Translations under genes and position numbers: made by a program
Notes under the pieces: generated by a model
The model's database searches: none
What the model was told of the DNA's origin: nothing
Seen by the model: the letters and a program-made list of their open reading frames with translations, nothing else
Assembly (NCBI GenBank): GCA_030248215.1
Contig: JASANG010001415.1
Coordinates: forward strand, 62,001-126,000
Reading direction: 5' to 3'
Source of the DNA: Enoplolaimus lenunculus
Lineage: Eukaryota; Nematoda; Enoplea; Enoplida; Thoracostomopsidae
DNA: 64,000 nt
Shown here: one piece after another, positions 31,507 to 41,863 of the stretch
Numbering within the stretch: the first letter of the stretch is position 1
How the letters are laid out: the number at the start of each line of letters is the position of its first letter

Positions 31507-32027
31507 CAGGGATGGGCGGTCTCGGTAAAAAAGCGAGACTGAGACCGAGACCGGTTAAGAAAAGTCTCGATCGTTCAATTTTTGATCATACCGAAAAAAA
31601 TTTGAATTTTTAATGTAAATTAGTTTAATTCTTTTTTGAAGGTTTGTTGCGGTTTTCAAAGTTTTTTGTGATAGCGTTGTTTAATACAATATCTTTATAA
31701 TGCACGAGCAACAGCAAAATCCTGAATAATATTATAATATAATTTGGTCACAATTCGCGAGCCCAAACATCACTACATCAGTGGGTCTTGTGAAAACAAC
31801 ACTAAATTATAATATTAATTCGTCACTATGACTGCTACAAACTTTTAAACTAGTGTTGAGTATTGGCAATTAACATAGCTAACGGTTAACTGTGATTAAC
31901 TTCTACTTTGTTTAGGTTCACCAGCATTTGCTGAATTCTCGACTTCCAGTCTCGGTTCCAAACCACCGAGACTCAAAAAATCGAGACCGCGACCTGCCAA
32001 ATCCCGAGGCTTGCACTCCGATCCCTG
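31507..32027. mobile_element. hAT-like element, GGGATGGGCGGTC family
   Basis: A 521-bp element starting CAGGGATGGGCGGTCTCGG and ending GATCCCTG, bounded by the perfect 8-bp duplication GATGCTAC (31499-31506 and 32028-32035). Repeated GAGACCGAGACC and CGAGACTC blocks lie near both ends. It has no transposase. Confidence 0.88.
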
Positions 32028-32160
32028 GATGCTACTTGTTCAGAAATGCAATCGCAGCACGATGTTAAATATTTCCACGTGTAAAACGTACCAGGAACCG
32101 TACCCGTAAATATCCGGTTGGTTTATACCGGATACGGATATCGGTTTTTTTGCCGGATAT

Positions 32161-32500
32161 CAGGGTTCAACCGGAATTCCTGTTTCGACCGGAATTCCTG
32201 CGAAAATTCAATTCCTGTTTGGAAACTGCCTTTATTATTTTGTTTATTTCGAAATGGGTGTTTCTGCAATTAGTTCAATTTTGCCGATAAACTTTTAGAT
32301 TAAAAATCTGATGTGTTTTCGCGGAACTTTGTGATGAAATTGCTGAAAATTCGCTTATGCCATTATTAGTTAGTTTTCAAAAAAGTCCAACAGTAATTCT
32401 GCGATGAAAATTATTTGATGTTCCGGTTCCTGTTCCGTTCCTTGCAAAAAATCCATTCACGTTCCTGTCCTGGTAAAACTTAATTTCTGTAGGAACCCTG
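32161..32500. mobile_element. hAT-like MITE, CAGGGTTCAACCGG family
   Basis: Starts CAGGGTTCAACCGGAATTCC and ends TAGGAACCCTG. Flanks CCGGATAT and CCAGATAT match at 7 of 8 bases. It is about 340 bp with no open frame, and related in its ends to the element at 385-775. Confidence 0.82.
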
Positions 32501-33090
32501 CCAGATATTAAACCATAAAGAATAATGATTACGTTATACTTAACTGTGCCGAACGCCGCTGTGCGTTGCTAACAAAAATATGGGCAAAATCTATTTGGAT
32601 GCGTGTGGCAACTTTTGAAAAATTTTGCCGTGCCATCCGACGGCGCACAACGGTATATAGCGCAACCCAAAAACATTGAACTAAGATTGAAATTGCAATG
32701 ATTGGTGCGTTAAAATTTTGTTCATGTGTGCCTTTTGAGGTGCAACCGGAAGTAAAAGATACCGAAACAGAATGCACAAGAGGTTATGAAATATATCTTT
32801 GGTTTAATGGGTGAATTGAAAACGGTTGTAAAAATGATGTTCAATTTGCTAGTTGACACAGTAAAATGTAAAATGTTTTTAAAATGTCCTATTTTGAGAA
32901 TCTGGACAATTTAAACGTCAAAAACTGCACATGTTGCTAAAAAATACACTGAATGACATAAATTGGTTAAAATTACAAGAAATTTATTTGTTCTGATATT
33001 TTGTTCTAACTTGTAATATGAATTAGACGTAACTTATTTTGTATGCAGACGAGTAAAGGTTTTCAAACAGCTTGTTTATACCTGGGCTCT

Positions 33091-33411
33091 CAGGATACAA
33101 CTGGAGGTCTGCCTCTGGCTCCGGTAGAATTTTTGCCGGAGATTCCGGCAAATTCAGTAGTAAAGTTTTGCATAATTTTCCTAAATTTATGTTTATCGCG
33201 TTTCGATTGACTTTTGTCACAATTTTCATGGAAGAATTGCCGAAATTTGGCAGAAAATTTGCGTGAAACCAAACAACTTAACATTTTGCAGATATTGGCT
33301 AAAATTAACTAATTAATTATCATTTTTACTACTTAATTCCGACTCACATCCGGCTCCGGCAAATTTCATTGACCTCCGGCTCCGGTATTTTTTACCCCCC
33401 GTTGCACTCTG
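33091..33411. mobile_element. hAT-like MITE with CTCCGGCTCCGG arms
   Basis: Starts CAGGATACAACTGGAGG and ends CCGTTGCACTCTG. Flanks TGGGCTCT and TGGGCTTG match at 6 of 8. CTCCGGCTCCGG runs lie inside both ends, in opposite orientation. Related partial copies lie at about 33935-34130, 35211-35537 and 52968-53215. Confidence 0.75.
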
Positions 33412-34178
33412 TGGGCTTGCAATCTAGCTTCTCTGAATCTGCTGTTGAGCCGCAATCTTTATTTATATACAGAACACACGAAATTTACAATCATTCGAAC
33501 AAAAAATTATTTCGCTTAAAAGAGGGTTTTATAGTTATGTTATGATTCACCAGTCAGTAAATTGTTAGCGTGTGATGTATCCTTGCGCACAAATTTCTCG
33601 TTCAGGTTCATAGGTGAAAATTAGGGTGCAACCGAGGTGAAAAACACTGGAACCGAAGGTCAAAGCTTACCGGAACAGGAGGTGAGGCGAAAATAGGTAG
33701 TTAAAATGATGTTTAATTTGCTAATTTTAGCAAACATTGGTAATTCCGCCGGAGCGAAGCAGTGTTCCCCCTGGTGGAACTCACACGTGTTAAAAAGATC
33801 CATGTAGCGAACGTGTCTCGAACTTCAGCTAGTGAAATTTTCAAATTTATCAATTTTAGGGCCCAGTACAAAAACTTTCTTGCATTTTCCTAAAATTATA
33901 ATAGTTTATGGTGTTTAGGGTTTAAGTCTTCATATCAGGGTACAACCGAAAGTCTGGCTCCGGATCCGGCAGAAAATCGGCCTCCGGCTCCGGTAGAATT
34001 TTTGACGGAGATTTTGTAATTTCGGTAGTAAAATTTTGTAAAATCTATCCGTTCAGCGCGTTTCTAAATTTCGCAGAAAATTAGTGTAAAACCAAACAAC
34101 TTAACAACATATTGCAGATATTGGCTAAAATAACTAATTACCCTGATAGGGCTTTTTCTATATTTCGGCACGACATTG

Positions 34179-34367
34179 GGCCAATGTAAAGAACCGGGGC
34201 GGAACAGTATTATAAGCATATTCCTAAGCTTAGGCCTAAACCTAAGTGTAAAGAATAAGCATATTCCTAAGCCTTAGCCAAAGCCAAGCAAAAATTAGTC
34301 TAAAACGTAAGCTTATTCTATTCTAGTCCCACAGAGAAACTCTCCGCTCCTAATCTTTTACATGGTT
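34179..34367. mobile_element. GGCC-ended MITE with TTAGGC-type interior
   Basis: Starts GGCCAATGTAAAGAACCGGG and ends near CTTTTACATGG. The interior holds TTCCTAAGCCTTAGCC-like telomere-type units and the family-specific AGCAAAAATTAGTCTAAA. Right terminal bases have drifted. Confidence 0.75.
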
Positions 34368-34612
34368 CGAAATATTGGACATAAACATTCAGTTAAATTT
34401 TCTGAGACAAAATTTTCGCCACTGAGAAATTGGGCTGTTAATTTTAGCCCAAAATTTTGCCGTATAGCCTATATGCGTATTAAAATCAAGGCTGAAATGT
34501 TGAGCCTAAATTTTACCGTACAATAATTTGGTTTATGCGCGGCTTAATGTTTTAATCTACGGTCGATTTTCTGCATGGGAAAATCGGTGTGTGAATTTTC
34601 GCTGAGAAATCC

Positions 34613-34948
34613 GTGAAAATTCCGGAATTGGGGTGTTTTAATTGGCTGGTTGAGATTCATACACCTGAAAGATTAAAAATGGAAAATCTTAACAGCAGTT
34701 CTTGCTTCTTGTGCTATCATTTAATTGAAAATTCCTGAATTGAGGTGCTTTATTGGCTGGTTGAGATTCATAAACCTGAAAAATTAAAAATTGAAAATCT
34801 TAACAGCAGTTCTTGCTTCTTGTGCTATTATTTAATTGAAAATTCCTGAATTGAGGTGCTTTATTGGCTGGTTGAGATTCATACACCTGAAAAATTAAAA
34901 ATTGAAAATCTTAACAGCAGTTCTTGCTTCTTGTGCAATTATTTAATT
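34613..34948. repeat. Threefold tandem repeat of about 117 bp
   Basis: Three head-to-tail units share GGCTGGTTGAGATTCATA and CTTAACAGCAGTTCTTGC. Units two and three are nearly identical and the first is more diverged. No frame is open through them. Confidence 0.88.
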
Positions 34949-35210
34949 CAACCATTTCTATTTCCGGTAGTAGATATCCGACAATAGTTCAACTATTTTT
35001 CACCTTGTGCTTACAGAAAAGTATTAATTTTGTTTAATTAAGATTGTTTTGTTTCAGGAAGAACTTTTACTAGTAATTGTTTAACTGCTGCACTTGGCTA
35101 ACGTTCTATCCCACGCTACTAATGTCGGTAAAAGGTAAATGTGTACAACACTGAGGTATAGTTGAGATAATAGAAAACCGGTTGTTTTGCAAAACGCCAG
35201 GGTACATCTC

Positions 35211-35537
35211 AGGGTGCAACCGGAGGTGAAAAATATTGGAGCCGGAGGTCAACGAAGCTTGTCGGAGCCGGAGGTGAGGCGAAATTATGTAGTAAAAATG
35301 ATGGTTAATTAGTTAATTTTAGCCAGTATCTGCAAAATGTTGGTAAGTTGTTTGGTTTTACGCTGATTTTCTGTCAAATTTCGGCAATTCTTTCATGAAA
35401 ATTGTGACAAAATTCAATCGAAACGCGTCAAATAGATAAATTTAGGAAAATTATGCAAAATTTTACTACCGAAATTGCCGGAACCTCCGGCAAAAAGTCT
35501 ACCGGAGCCGGAGGCCGATTTTCTGCCGGAGCGTACA
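35211..35537. mobile_element. Partial hAT-like MITE, GGAGCCGGAGG arms
   Basis: Begins CAGGGTGCAACCGGAGG and carries inward-facing GGAGCCGGAGG runs at both sides, matching 33091-33411. The expected right end (GTTGCACCCTG) is missing, so it is truncated about 250 bp before the orphan gene. Confidence 0.65.
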
Positions 35538-35791
35538 GTTTTCTTTTATTTTTATTGTATCTGAAGGAAATCTGGAAATACTATAAGCTTTGAACCATAG
35601 GGACGTACCCACTAAAGTCTGAGCAGAAAGTGCAACCTTTGCGTAAACGTTCAAGCGTACCAGACCCAAAGCCCTCAAGTCCCCAAGTCGCAGTGTTTCC
35701 CAGTGGGCTGGCCCTTAATTAGCAAGGGCCCAAAATTTAACTGGAAGAATGACCGCCGCGACAGAGTAAAACAGAACATCAGATTACACGT

Positions 35792-37567
35792 TTGTGGGAA
35801 CTCTGTTGTATGTTGGAATTTGCAATTTTAGGTGTCGCTCGCATTACGGCAGTCTGTGATGAACGTGCCGTTGGAGTGTGCATTTCAAGCGGCAACTGCA
35901 TTGTTGTCGTCGCTCGGCAATCCGATGACAACAGTCAGCAGCCAGTGTCGAATCTCTTACATGATGGTGATCTGATTCGGTATTCTGGCGAATTTGTCGG
36001 GTCTTCCAATAGGCAACAGTTTGCGGAAATCATCAAAACGATTTCAACGGACTCGACAACAAGCATCAAAGCGACAAAGGAAATTCAAGTAACCGAGTAC
36101 ACGAAATGCTCACGACAACGCAGCGACGTTCGTTGTTGCGTTCGCCAAGTGGCATTGAGTCATGCGGTTGTAACGCTTGAGTCGACGCAATTCAATGGCG
36201 TGTCGCGTAAGCAACCGCCTGCGACAGCAACTGCGTTTCTGTCCGCAGCTGTTGTGATCGCAGCGTTGCGTCGCGACGCAACTATCGTAGACGATACAAT
36301 TCGTCGCCAGCGATTGAGTTCGTTATTGGTCGCCGGTGATGAATTGATTGTCTGTGTTGTTGATCAGCAGCCGCGTAATGGATGCGCGTGGCTGGTTTAT
36401 GCGATTCAGTTTCCAACGATGGCGTATTGCTGGCCATGCACGCTCCCGGCTCCAGTGTCGTGTTTTGCGTATCGAGAGCCATCACAAGCCATGATTCACA
36501 TTGCAGCGGGTGTCGGAATTGTCACGAATGTGAGTCCGTATCATTCTTGGGGATTAGCAGTTAAAACAATAACGCTGTTCTGTTGTGGTCTTGAGAAACC
36601 AGGGAGCTTACAACTGCTTGCTGATGAAAATTTCCGACCCCAAGACGTTCCGACGATTAGTTTGGGCGATCGATTTGGGTTCGAAGCATACTGGGACCCT
36701 GTATTCAACCAGTGGAACCTGGATAAATGGTTCCGGGATAATACAGTGGTTCTAAAAGTATGGGACATGACACCAGTGTCTGATGGTGTCGTCGACTACA
36801 AAGAATATCTGAATTACTATCGCGGATTGGCAACTCGATCAGAAACCGTTAATAACAGCAACAGCAACGATGGCATCTGGTGCAGTTCAAACGTTAGACA
36901 AAGCCTTGGTCGAGACACCAAGAATCGAGCGCATGCTACTACGGAGCCTGGAAGCTCTAGTACATCTCGTGCTAACCAGAAGACAGCGACAGGTGCCCTG
37001 ATGTGGAAACAAAGTGGTAACAGTGATTGGCCACAAACACCAAAGAGTATTTCGTCGCTTAGTTCTTCTCAACGAGAGTCAGTGCTCAATACTGACGCAA
37101 GTAGTGTAAATAGCGAATTTCGGAGTGGTTCGGGTATTTCTCAGGGTGACCGCAACAGTCAAGGCCAAGCCAACGGTAAGCTAGACTCACGCAATAACAA
37201 CAGTAATAGCGGTCTAAACTCAAACGTGCTCACTGATAAGTTACTCGTGTTGGAAGTCAATGAAACCGACTCTATTGGCTCGGATTTGGATGGAATAGCT
37301 TCGGTCTCGGTTGTCAATCAACGATGTGACTGCGAATTTGGCGTCGACCTGGAATCCAGAAGTGTTGGAACGCAAACGGAATCCGAACACATGTTGTCGG
37401 TCACTGTAGATCCTGAGTGTAGATGCCGTAATCCAAAAGCGGAAGCGGAAACACAAACGGAACAAGGCGTTAATTTCGCCACGATAATTGTTAACGATGA
37501 CGTTATGTTTCGTCATTTTTGCGAGCATTATCCGTTAGCGTTGCAAAAATTACTAACGCCAAAATGA
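35792..37567 (+). CDS. Orphan protein with twin TQT motifs (up to 591 codons)
   Basis: The longest open frame in the window, with coding-like codon use throughout; I do not recognise the family. A strong acceptor (CAATTTTAG at 35823-35831) lies inside the frame, so the true exon probably starts at 35832 in phase 1 with a 5' exon elsewhere. The first 13 codons are then not coding. Residues about 14-340 look beta-rich and contain three loosely similar blocks, each with a G-x-A/G-x-I/V-T/S start and a later L-x-x-GD turn (GVARITAVCDERAVG, VALSHAVVTLES, GVGIVTNVSPYHSWG), suggesting degenerate OB/cold-shock-like repeats; this is weak. Residues about 350-490 are Ser/Asn-rich and disordered. The tail carries SVGTQTE (527-529) and AETQTE (554-556), which match the TQT core bound by dynein light chain LC8. 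The end is a Leu-rich short segment, HYPLALQKLL. Confidence 0.8.
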   Translation: MWELCCMLEFAILGVARITAVCDERAVGVCISSGNCIVVVARQSDDNSQQPVSNLLHDGDLIRYSGEFVGSSNRQQFAEIIKTISTDSTTSIKATKEIQVTEYTKCSRQRSDVRCCVRQVALSHAVVTLESTQFNGVSRKQPPATATAFLSAAVVIAALRRDATIVDDTIRRQRLSSLLVAGDELIVCVVDQQPRNGCAWLVYAIQFPTMAYCWPCTLPAPVSCFAYREPSQAMIHIAAGVGIVTNVSPYHSWGLAVKTITLFCCGLEKPGSLQLLADENFRPQDVPTISLGDRFGFEAYWDPVFNQWNLDKWFRDNTVVLKVWDMTPVSDGVVDYKEYLNYYRGLATRSETVNNSNSNDGIWCSSNVRQSLGRDTKNRAHATTEPGSSSTSRANQKTATGALMWKQSGNSDWPQTPKSISSLSSSQRESVLNTDASSVNSEFRSGSGISQGDRNSQGQANGKLDSRNNNSNSGLNSNVLTDKLLVLEVNETDSIGSDLDGIASVSVVNQRCDCEFGVDLESRSVGTQTESEHMLSVTVDPECRCRNPKAEAETQTEQGVNFATIIVNDDVMFRHFCEHYPLALQKLLTPK

Positions 37568-37655
37568 AGTAGTAGCTTATAGAAGCCTTTGGTAACGCGA
37601 TACGACCAAACGTAAAAACGATGTTTGAGATTCTGAGCATGTGGTTCTGTGAAAT

Positions 37656-37876
37656 TTGTGGTTGACGCTACTGTACACTCCTCGACCCTCACACGCGTAG
37701 GCTTAGGCTTAGGCTGAAGGCTAATTGTTCCGGAAAAGCCTTTGCCTAAACCTAAGCATTAAAGCGTTGTGGTTGAGGCTACTGTACACTCCCTGACCCT
37801 CACACGCGTAGGCTTAGGCTTAGGCTCAAGGCCTATTGTTCCGGATAAGCCTTTGCCTAAACCTAAGCGTTAACGC
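37656..37876. repeat. Twofold 111-bp tandem repeat containing TTAGGC units
   Basis: Two units of 111 bp begin TTGTGGTTGA and share CTACTGTACACTC, CACACGCGTAGGCTTAGGC and GCCTTTGCCTAAACCTAAGC. The two TTAGGC-type blocks in each unit face each other. It lies 90 bp after the orphan gene stop. Confidence 0.88.
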
Positions 37877-38140
37877 TTAAATGTGTAGTGAAGTGTTACA
37901 AGATTAAATTTTGTCTCGGCGAAGAGCTGCCAACTGGAAATGAAAATTTGGCAAATATTTTGAGGTCCAATCGCTCACATATAAACAAAATTACAAGTTC
38001 GATATATTAACCAAGTTCACTGATACTGTGAGCCAAAGTTGGCTTTGTTTGTTAGCTTTATAATTGTTTATTGTGTTGAGTTTTGTGAAATGTGTGTCCA
38101 TTTTTGAGTGTTAATGGCGAACCCAAACCAACGTTATGTT

Positions 38141-38461
38141 GGCCAATGTGAAGAACAGGGACGGAACAGTATTATAAGCCATATTTCTAAGCCTAAGCCT
38201 AAGACTAAGCCTAAGACTAAGCGTAAGAATGAGCATATTCCTAAGCATAAACCTAAGCCTAAGCCTAAGCGTAAGCGTAAGAATGACCATATTCCTAAGC
38301 CTAGGCCTAAACCTAAGCCTAAGCATAAGCGTAAGAATGAGCATATTCCGAAGCCTATGCCTAAACCTAAACCTCATCCAAGCAAAAAAATTGTCTAAAG
38401 CTTAAGCTAACTCTGTTGCAATCCCGCCAAAAACGTTCCGCCCGTGATCTCTACATCGGCC
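38141..38461. mobile_element. hAT-like MITE carrying a long TTAGGC-type array
   Basis: A 321-bp element with ends GGCCAATGTGAAGAACAGGG and GATCTCTACATCGGCC, bounded by the perfect 8-bp duplication GTTATGTT (38133-38140 and 38462-38469). About 190 bp of the interior is a degenerate CCTAAG/CCTAAA array in three sub-blocks, each preceded by GAATGAGCATATTCC or a close variant. Clearest example of the family. Confidence 0.92.
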
Positions 38462-39274
38462 GTTATGTTTAACGTTTCGAATGATTCCGGAACCGCAGTA
38501 ATGTTTTTCATTGTATGTAGACGACAATGTTCTGTCTATTAAACGCCGCATGTTGGCAGCTATTTTGCGAATAACGTACTGTCAGCTTTTCATCATGGCC
38601 AATTTACGTTGCCAGATGTTCAACTTTTGCCAAGCTGGTGGAGTAATGTATCCACACATCTTAAGGGAGTTGCCCCTGCTTTTTAAGTGTATGATGCATT
38701 AATATACCAAATTTCATATGTGGGTCACTGCTCAATATACGGTATACTAACATTTGTTTATGTTATAGAATTGAGCTATTGTATACGTAGTTGCCGGGCA
38801 CATTCTAAGGTTGCGTCTTAGGCTTATAAAAAGGCTTAGGCGAAATTGTTTTGTTTCCGAAGCTTGACAAGTCGCTGCCAGGGTTGTTTTATATATGGTG
38901 TCATTTTGGTAAAGGTTTTCTTTGGTAATACAGATTTGGGCTACGCTATACTTGATTGTGCCGCACGTCGCCGCGCGCCACTATACGTTGCTAATAAAAA
39001 GATACGCAAAATGTGTTTAATGGCGTGCGGCAAAGTTTAATAAACAACCGACTGTAAATATTTTTCTAAGAAAACTATTTATAGTGTGTTCGGCGGAGAC
39101 GTTGGACTTATAGGCCGATGTTCCCTATGGAGACGTGCCGACTGGGAAACCGCTTATGGAGATGGAGGAATTGAGAGAGAGGTTTATGCATAGGCTTATG
39201 TTTTGGTCTCCGATTAAGCTTAGGTTAGGCTCAGTCAGAACGCCTGGACTGTTCAACACGGGCTGAACTACATC

Positions 39275-39470
39275 AGTGCAGGAGCAGGCAGGGGTGGCGG
39301 CTTTTCCCAAAGTCCAAGCTGGGGTCCTCCATACTCGTGAACGAAGCGAGCGAGAAACCAGACCTATTTTAAAACTTCGGCGGTTTTTGTTTCAACCGAT
39401 TTGGGTGGGGGCCGCTTTAAAGATGCGGCGCCTCAAATGGGGGGCATGTGGAATGTCTGCTCCGGCCCTG
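39275..39470 (-). mobile_element. SINE-like repeat, GGGCCGGAGCAG family
   Basis: On the minus strand it starts CAGGGCCGGAGCAG and contains GAAACAAAAACCGCC and CGCTCGCTTCG. Plus-strand copies are at about 40095-40232, 42592-42735 and 50500-50635. The copies differ in length and share no clear inverted ends, so a retroposed element is likely; the class is uncertain. Confidence 0.55.
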
Positions 39471-39801
39471 AACTACATATCCATGCTTTAGATTAAGAAA
39501 TTGTCAACAATTGAACTGTTGTTATACATATATAGGTCATGTATGCTCTAAGCACGAAGGTGTCTGTTTGTCTTTTGACGAATCCTTTGCGTTTTATTTC
39601 GCCATAATAACGTGCATTCCATATGCTTAATTGTGATTTGTTACTAAATCGCTTGTTGCTTATTAACCTAATCTGGTTTTGTTATTGCTTTCTGAGTTTT
39701 TGACATTATATTTTGAAAATGTAAAGACGAATAACAGGCTAAGTGAATAAACCTCGTGTGCTCTTGTACATTCTCCCATATTTAAAGTTAAATTACTGGC
39801 T

Positions 39802-40373
39802 TAAGCTCTAAACCCAAGCCTAAAAGTTAACGCCTGAATCCAAACCTAAGCTTGTGGAAAGAAAAGCTACAATAGTCAAGTTTTGTCCTTACGCTAAGTA
39901 CCTAACGACTGTATATTGTGAAATGGGGTGTTTTACCGCTATGCGAATGATAGTGAAACAGTTCGCAATTTTATCGGTATTTCTTGAATTACTGTGTCCA
40001 CCAGTGATTGACACCTTCTCATGTATGCAAAATGTAGCGCTGCTGTTGGCAGAATGTTAGTTTCCGGTTGTGTGCGAACGTGATCCTTTATGCAGGGCCG
40101 GAGCAGCCACCCCTCATACGCCGCATTTGGGGGGGGGGCACCCTTGAAGGGGCTCCCACACTAACCGGTTGAAACAAAAACCGCTTAAGTGTTAAAATGC
40201 GTCTGGCTTCTCGCTCGCTTCGCTGGCGAGTTTGGGGTGCCCCTACCCTACCCTGGAATTTGGGGGGACCCTTCCCCTGCTGCTCCGGTACTGCCTTTAT
40301 CGGCCTGGCGGAAATGTTTCCAGACATAGGTTTTATGGCACGTCAGACTTTTGTTACATGGTGGACGCAAGTT
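39802..40373 (+). repeat. 570-bp direct repeat, upstream copy
   Basis: Begins TAAGCTCTAAACCCAAGCC and ends GTGGACGCAAGTT; repeated almost base for base at 42304-42872. Visible differences are the length of a G run (nine or ten against seven) and a base or two next to it. It contains a SINE-like GGGCCGGAGCAG repeat. Its last 16 bases supply the start codon of the lectin gene. Confidence 0.93.
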
Positions 40374-41863
40374 ATTGTCTCAAAATCGTCACATTTATTG
40401 TTACAGTTCAGATTGTCGCCTGTTTCAGCAGCAAAGGTCCATGCTTTGATGACGAATATTGGTTTCCGCGAAGCGATTGTTGCTACAAGTTTATTGAATC
40501 GCAAACACAAAACGAGGCTGCCCAAGAATGTATCACTGCACACGATAGCGCTTTAACGTTGATTCAAGATGTTTGGGAAAATTATTTCGTAGCTTTGCTC
40601 GCTCGAGAAACTGGCATTCCAGGAAAAGATTTGTGGATAGCAGGCTATCGTAACAATGCAAGAGCTAATTGGCGAGCAGAACCAGGTCTGCTTAATTATA
40701 CGCATTTCCACTCAGCTCAAGACAGGCTTCGTGTGAACAGCGGAAATTGTATTCGTCTTGAATTTCTTGAAGACGAGAGAAATTTGGTTTCATTTGGCGG
40801 ATCTACAACTACTACTTTGCAAAATTCAAATCCAGAAACTACAATTAGCGAAACAGAATATTACTGGCATGTAACAAATTGCAACACGCAATTACCAGCG
40901 GTCTGTAAATATTGTCCAATCGAAAATGAAATAATACCTTCTTCTACTACAAGAGCCACAACAACCAATACCACTGAAACTGTTACTACTACTACTACTA
41001 CAACATCAACGGCAACAACAACAACAACTACTCCAACAACTACAACAACAGCAACAACAAAAACGTCGACAACAATAACAACTACTACCACACAAGCTCC
41101 AACAGTTGGCAAAGTTTGTCGTAATGTGTTCGCACGCGATATTTGTCAAAATCTTGAAGATAAAAACTCGCTTGTTTGCCATACTTCTGAATGGATCAAA
41201 GTCAACTGTGCTCAGTACTGCGATGTTTGCTCACCGGATACTACACACGAGTGCCACGATTTATTCGACTATCCTGAACTTTGCGACAAGTTAATCCAAG
41301 AAGCACCTGACGCATGTCATTCTCAATTTGTCGCCCACCACTGTCCGAAAACATGTGGGATTTGTCGTGTTGAAGACTGCTACAACGAATATAGCGATGA
41401 GTTCTGTGCTCAATTAATTGCTCACGATCCTGCTTGTGTATCTGATCATTTGAAGAGCGGTTGTCGCAAACTGTGCGGCGTTTGTCCGATAATTTTAAGA
41501 CCATTTACTCCCCATTTTACAATAGTCCACACGGATGCACTAACAAATCAATCTCAATTCAGCTCGGTGGATTCAAACACAACTTCAGCTAATGAGACAT
41601 CTGTAAGTTCAGGTGCTGGCCAATCAGTTGAGACCAGTAACGAGTGTCCTGCAATCTCATTGGACGACATCTCGATGAATTTGGTGTTGCCACCGATACA
41701 AGCAAACGAACCGGCTCCTGAACCAATTAAAATTGGAACATCGCTACGATTTGAATGTGTCGACGGTGCCGAGCCGAAATCTGTCGATGATATGACGTTG
41801 ACATGTATTGATGGTGGGGCGTATGATAAACCGGTGCCTATGTGTGTTCTTATAAATAGTTAG
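40358..41863 (+). CDS. Secreted C-type lectin / Thr-rich / 3x ShKT / CCP protein
   Basis: A 501-residue secreted protein in one exon. The chosen ATG gives a short signal peptide (KIVTFIVTVQIVAC, cleavage near residue 23); an upstream in-frame ATG would bury it. Domains: C-type lectin-like about 29-188 (LWIAGYR core, six or more Cys, closing YYWHVTNC and AVCKYC; no EPN or QPD sugar motif, so sugar binding is doubtful). A nearly pure Thr linker with TTTTTT runs spans about 194-250 and is likely O-glycosylated. Three ShKT domains with six Cys each lie at 254-291, 299-336 and 341-377. A Ser/Asn-rich stretch follows, then a C-terminal CCP/Sushi-like unit with four Cys. Such mixtures are common in nematode secreted and surface proteins for immunity, cuticle or host contact; the actual role is unknown. 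The start codon lies in a direct repeat, and an alternative start after the acceptor CCTGTTTCAG is possible. Confidence 0.87.
   Translation: MVDASYCLKIVTFIVTVQIVACFSSKGPCFDDEYWFPRSDCCYKFIESQTQNEAAQECITAHDSALTLIQDVWENYFVALLARETGIPGKDLWIAGYRNNARANWRAEPGLLNYTHFHSAQDRLRVNSGNCIRLEFLEDERNLVSFGGSTTTTLQNSNPETTISETEYYWHVTNCNTQLPAVCKYCPIENEIIPSSTTRATTTNTTETVTTTTTTTSTATTTTTTPTTTTTATTKTSTTITTTTTQAPTVGKVCRNVFARDICQNLEDKNSLVCHTSEWIKVNCAQYCDVCSPDTTHECHDLFDYPELCDKLIQEAPDACHSQFVAHHCPKTCGICRVEDCYNEYSDEFCAQLIAHDPACVSDHLKSGCRKLCGVCPIILRPFTPHFTIVHTDALTNQSQFSSVDSNTTSANETSVSSGAGQSVETSNECPAISLDDISMNLVLPPIQANEPAPEPIKIGTSLRFECVDGAEPKSVDDMTLTCIDGGAYDKPVPMCVLINS

Larger units (their letters stand above)
30850..35791. 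other. Gene-free transposon-rich interval
   Basis: Five kilobases with no coding signal. It is made largely of hAT-like MITEs (31507-32027, 32161-32500, 33091-33411, about 33935-34130 partial, 34179-34367, about 35211-35537) and a threefold tandem repeat (34613-34948). Confidence 0.7.
37568..40357. other. Repeat-rich gap before the lectin gene
   Basis: No coding segment recognised. It contains a twofold 111-bp repeat (37656-37876), an intact TTAGGC-bearing MITE (38141-38461), scattered TTAGGC units near 38815-38845 and 39180-39240, a SINE-like repeat (about 39275-39470) and the first copy of the 570-bp direct repeat (39802-40373). Confidence 0.65.

Noticed and set aside
34613-34948. CRISPR-like array
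   Set aside because: The units are tandem with no unique spacers, and this is eukaryotic DNA.
38108-38398. 96-codon Lys/Pro-rich frame (and its Arg/Leu-rich complement)
   Set aside because: It is only the translation of the CCTAAG array inside a MITE.
40861-41112. Val-rich minus-strand open frame
   Set aside because: It is the complement of the Thr-coding ACN run of the lectin gene.
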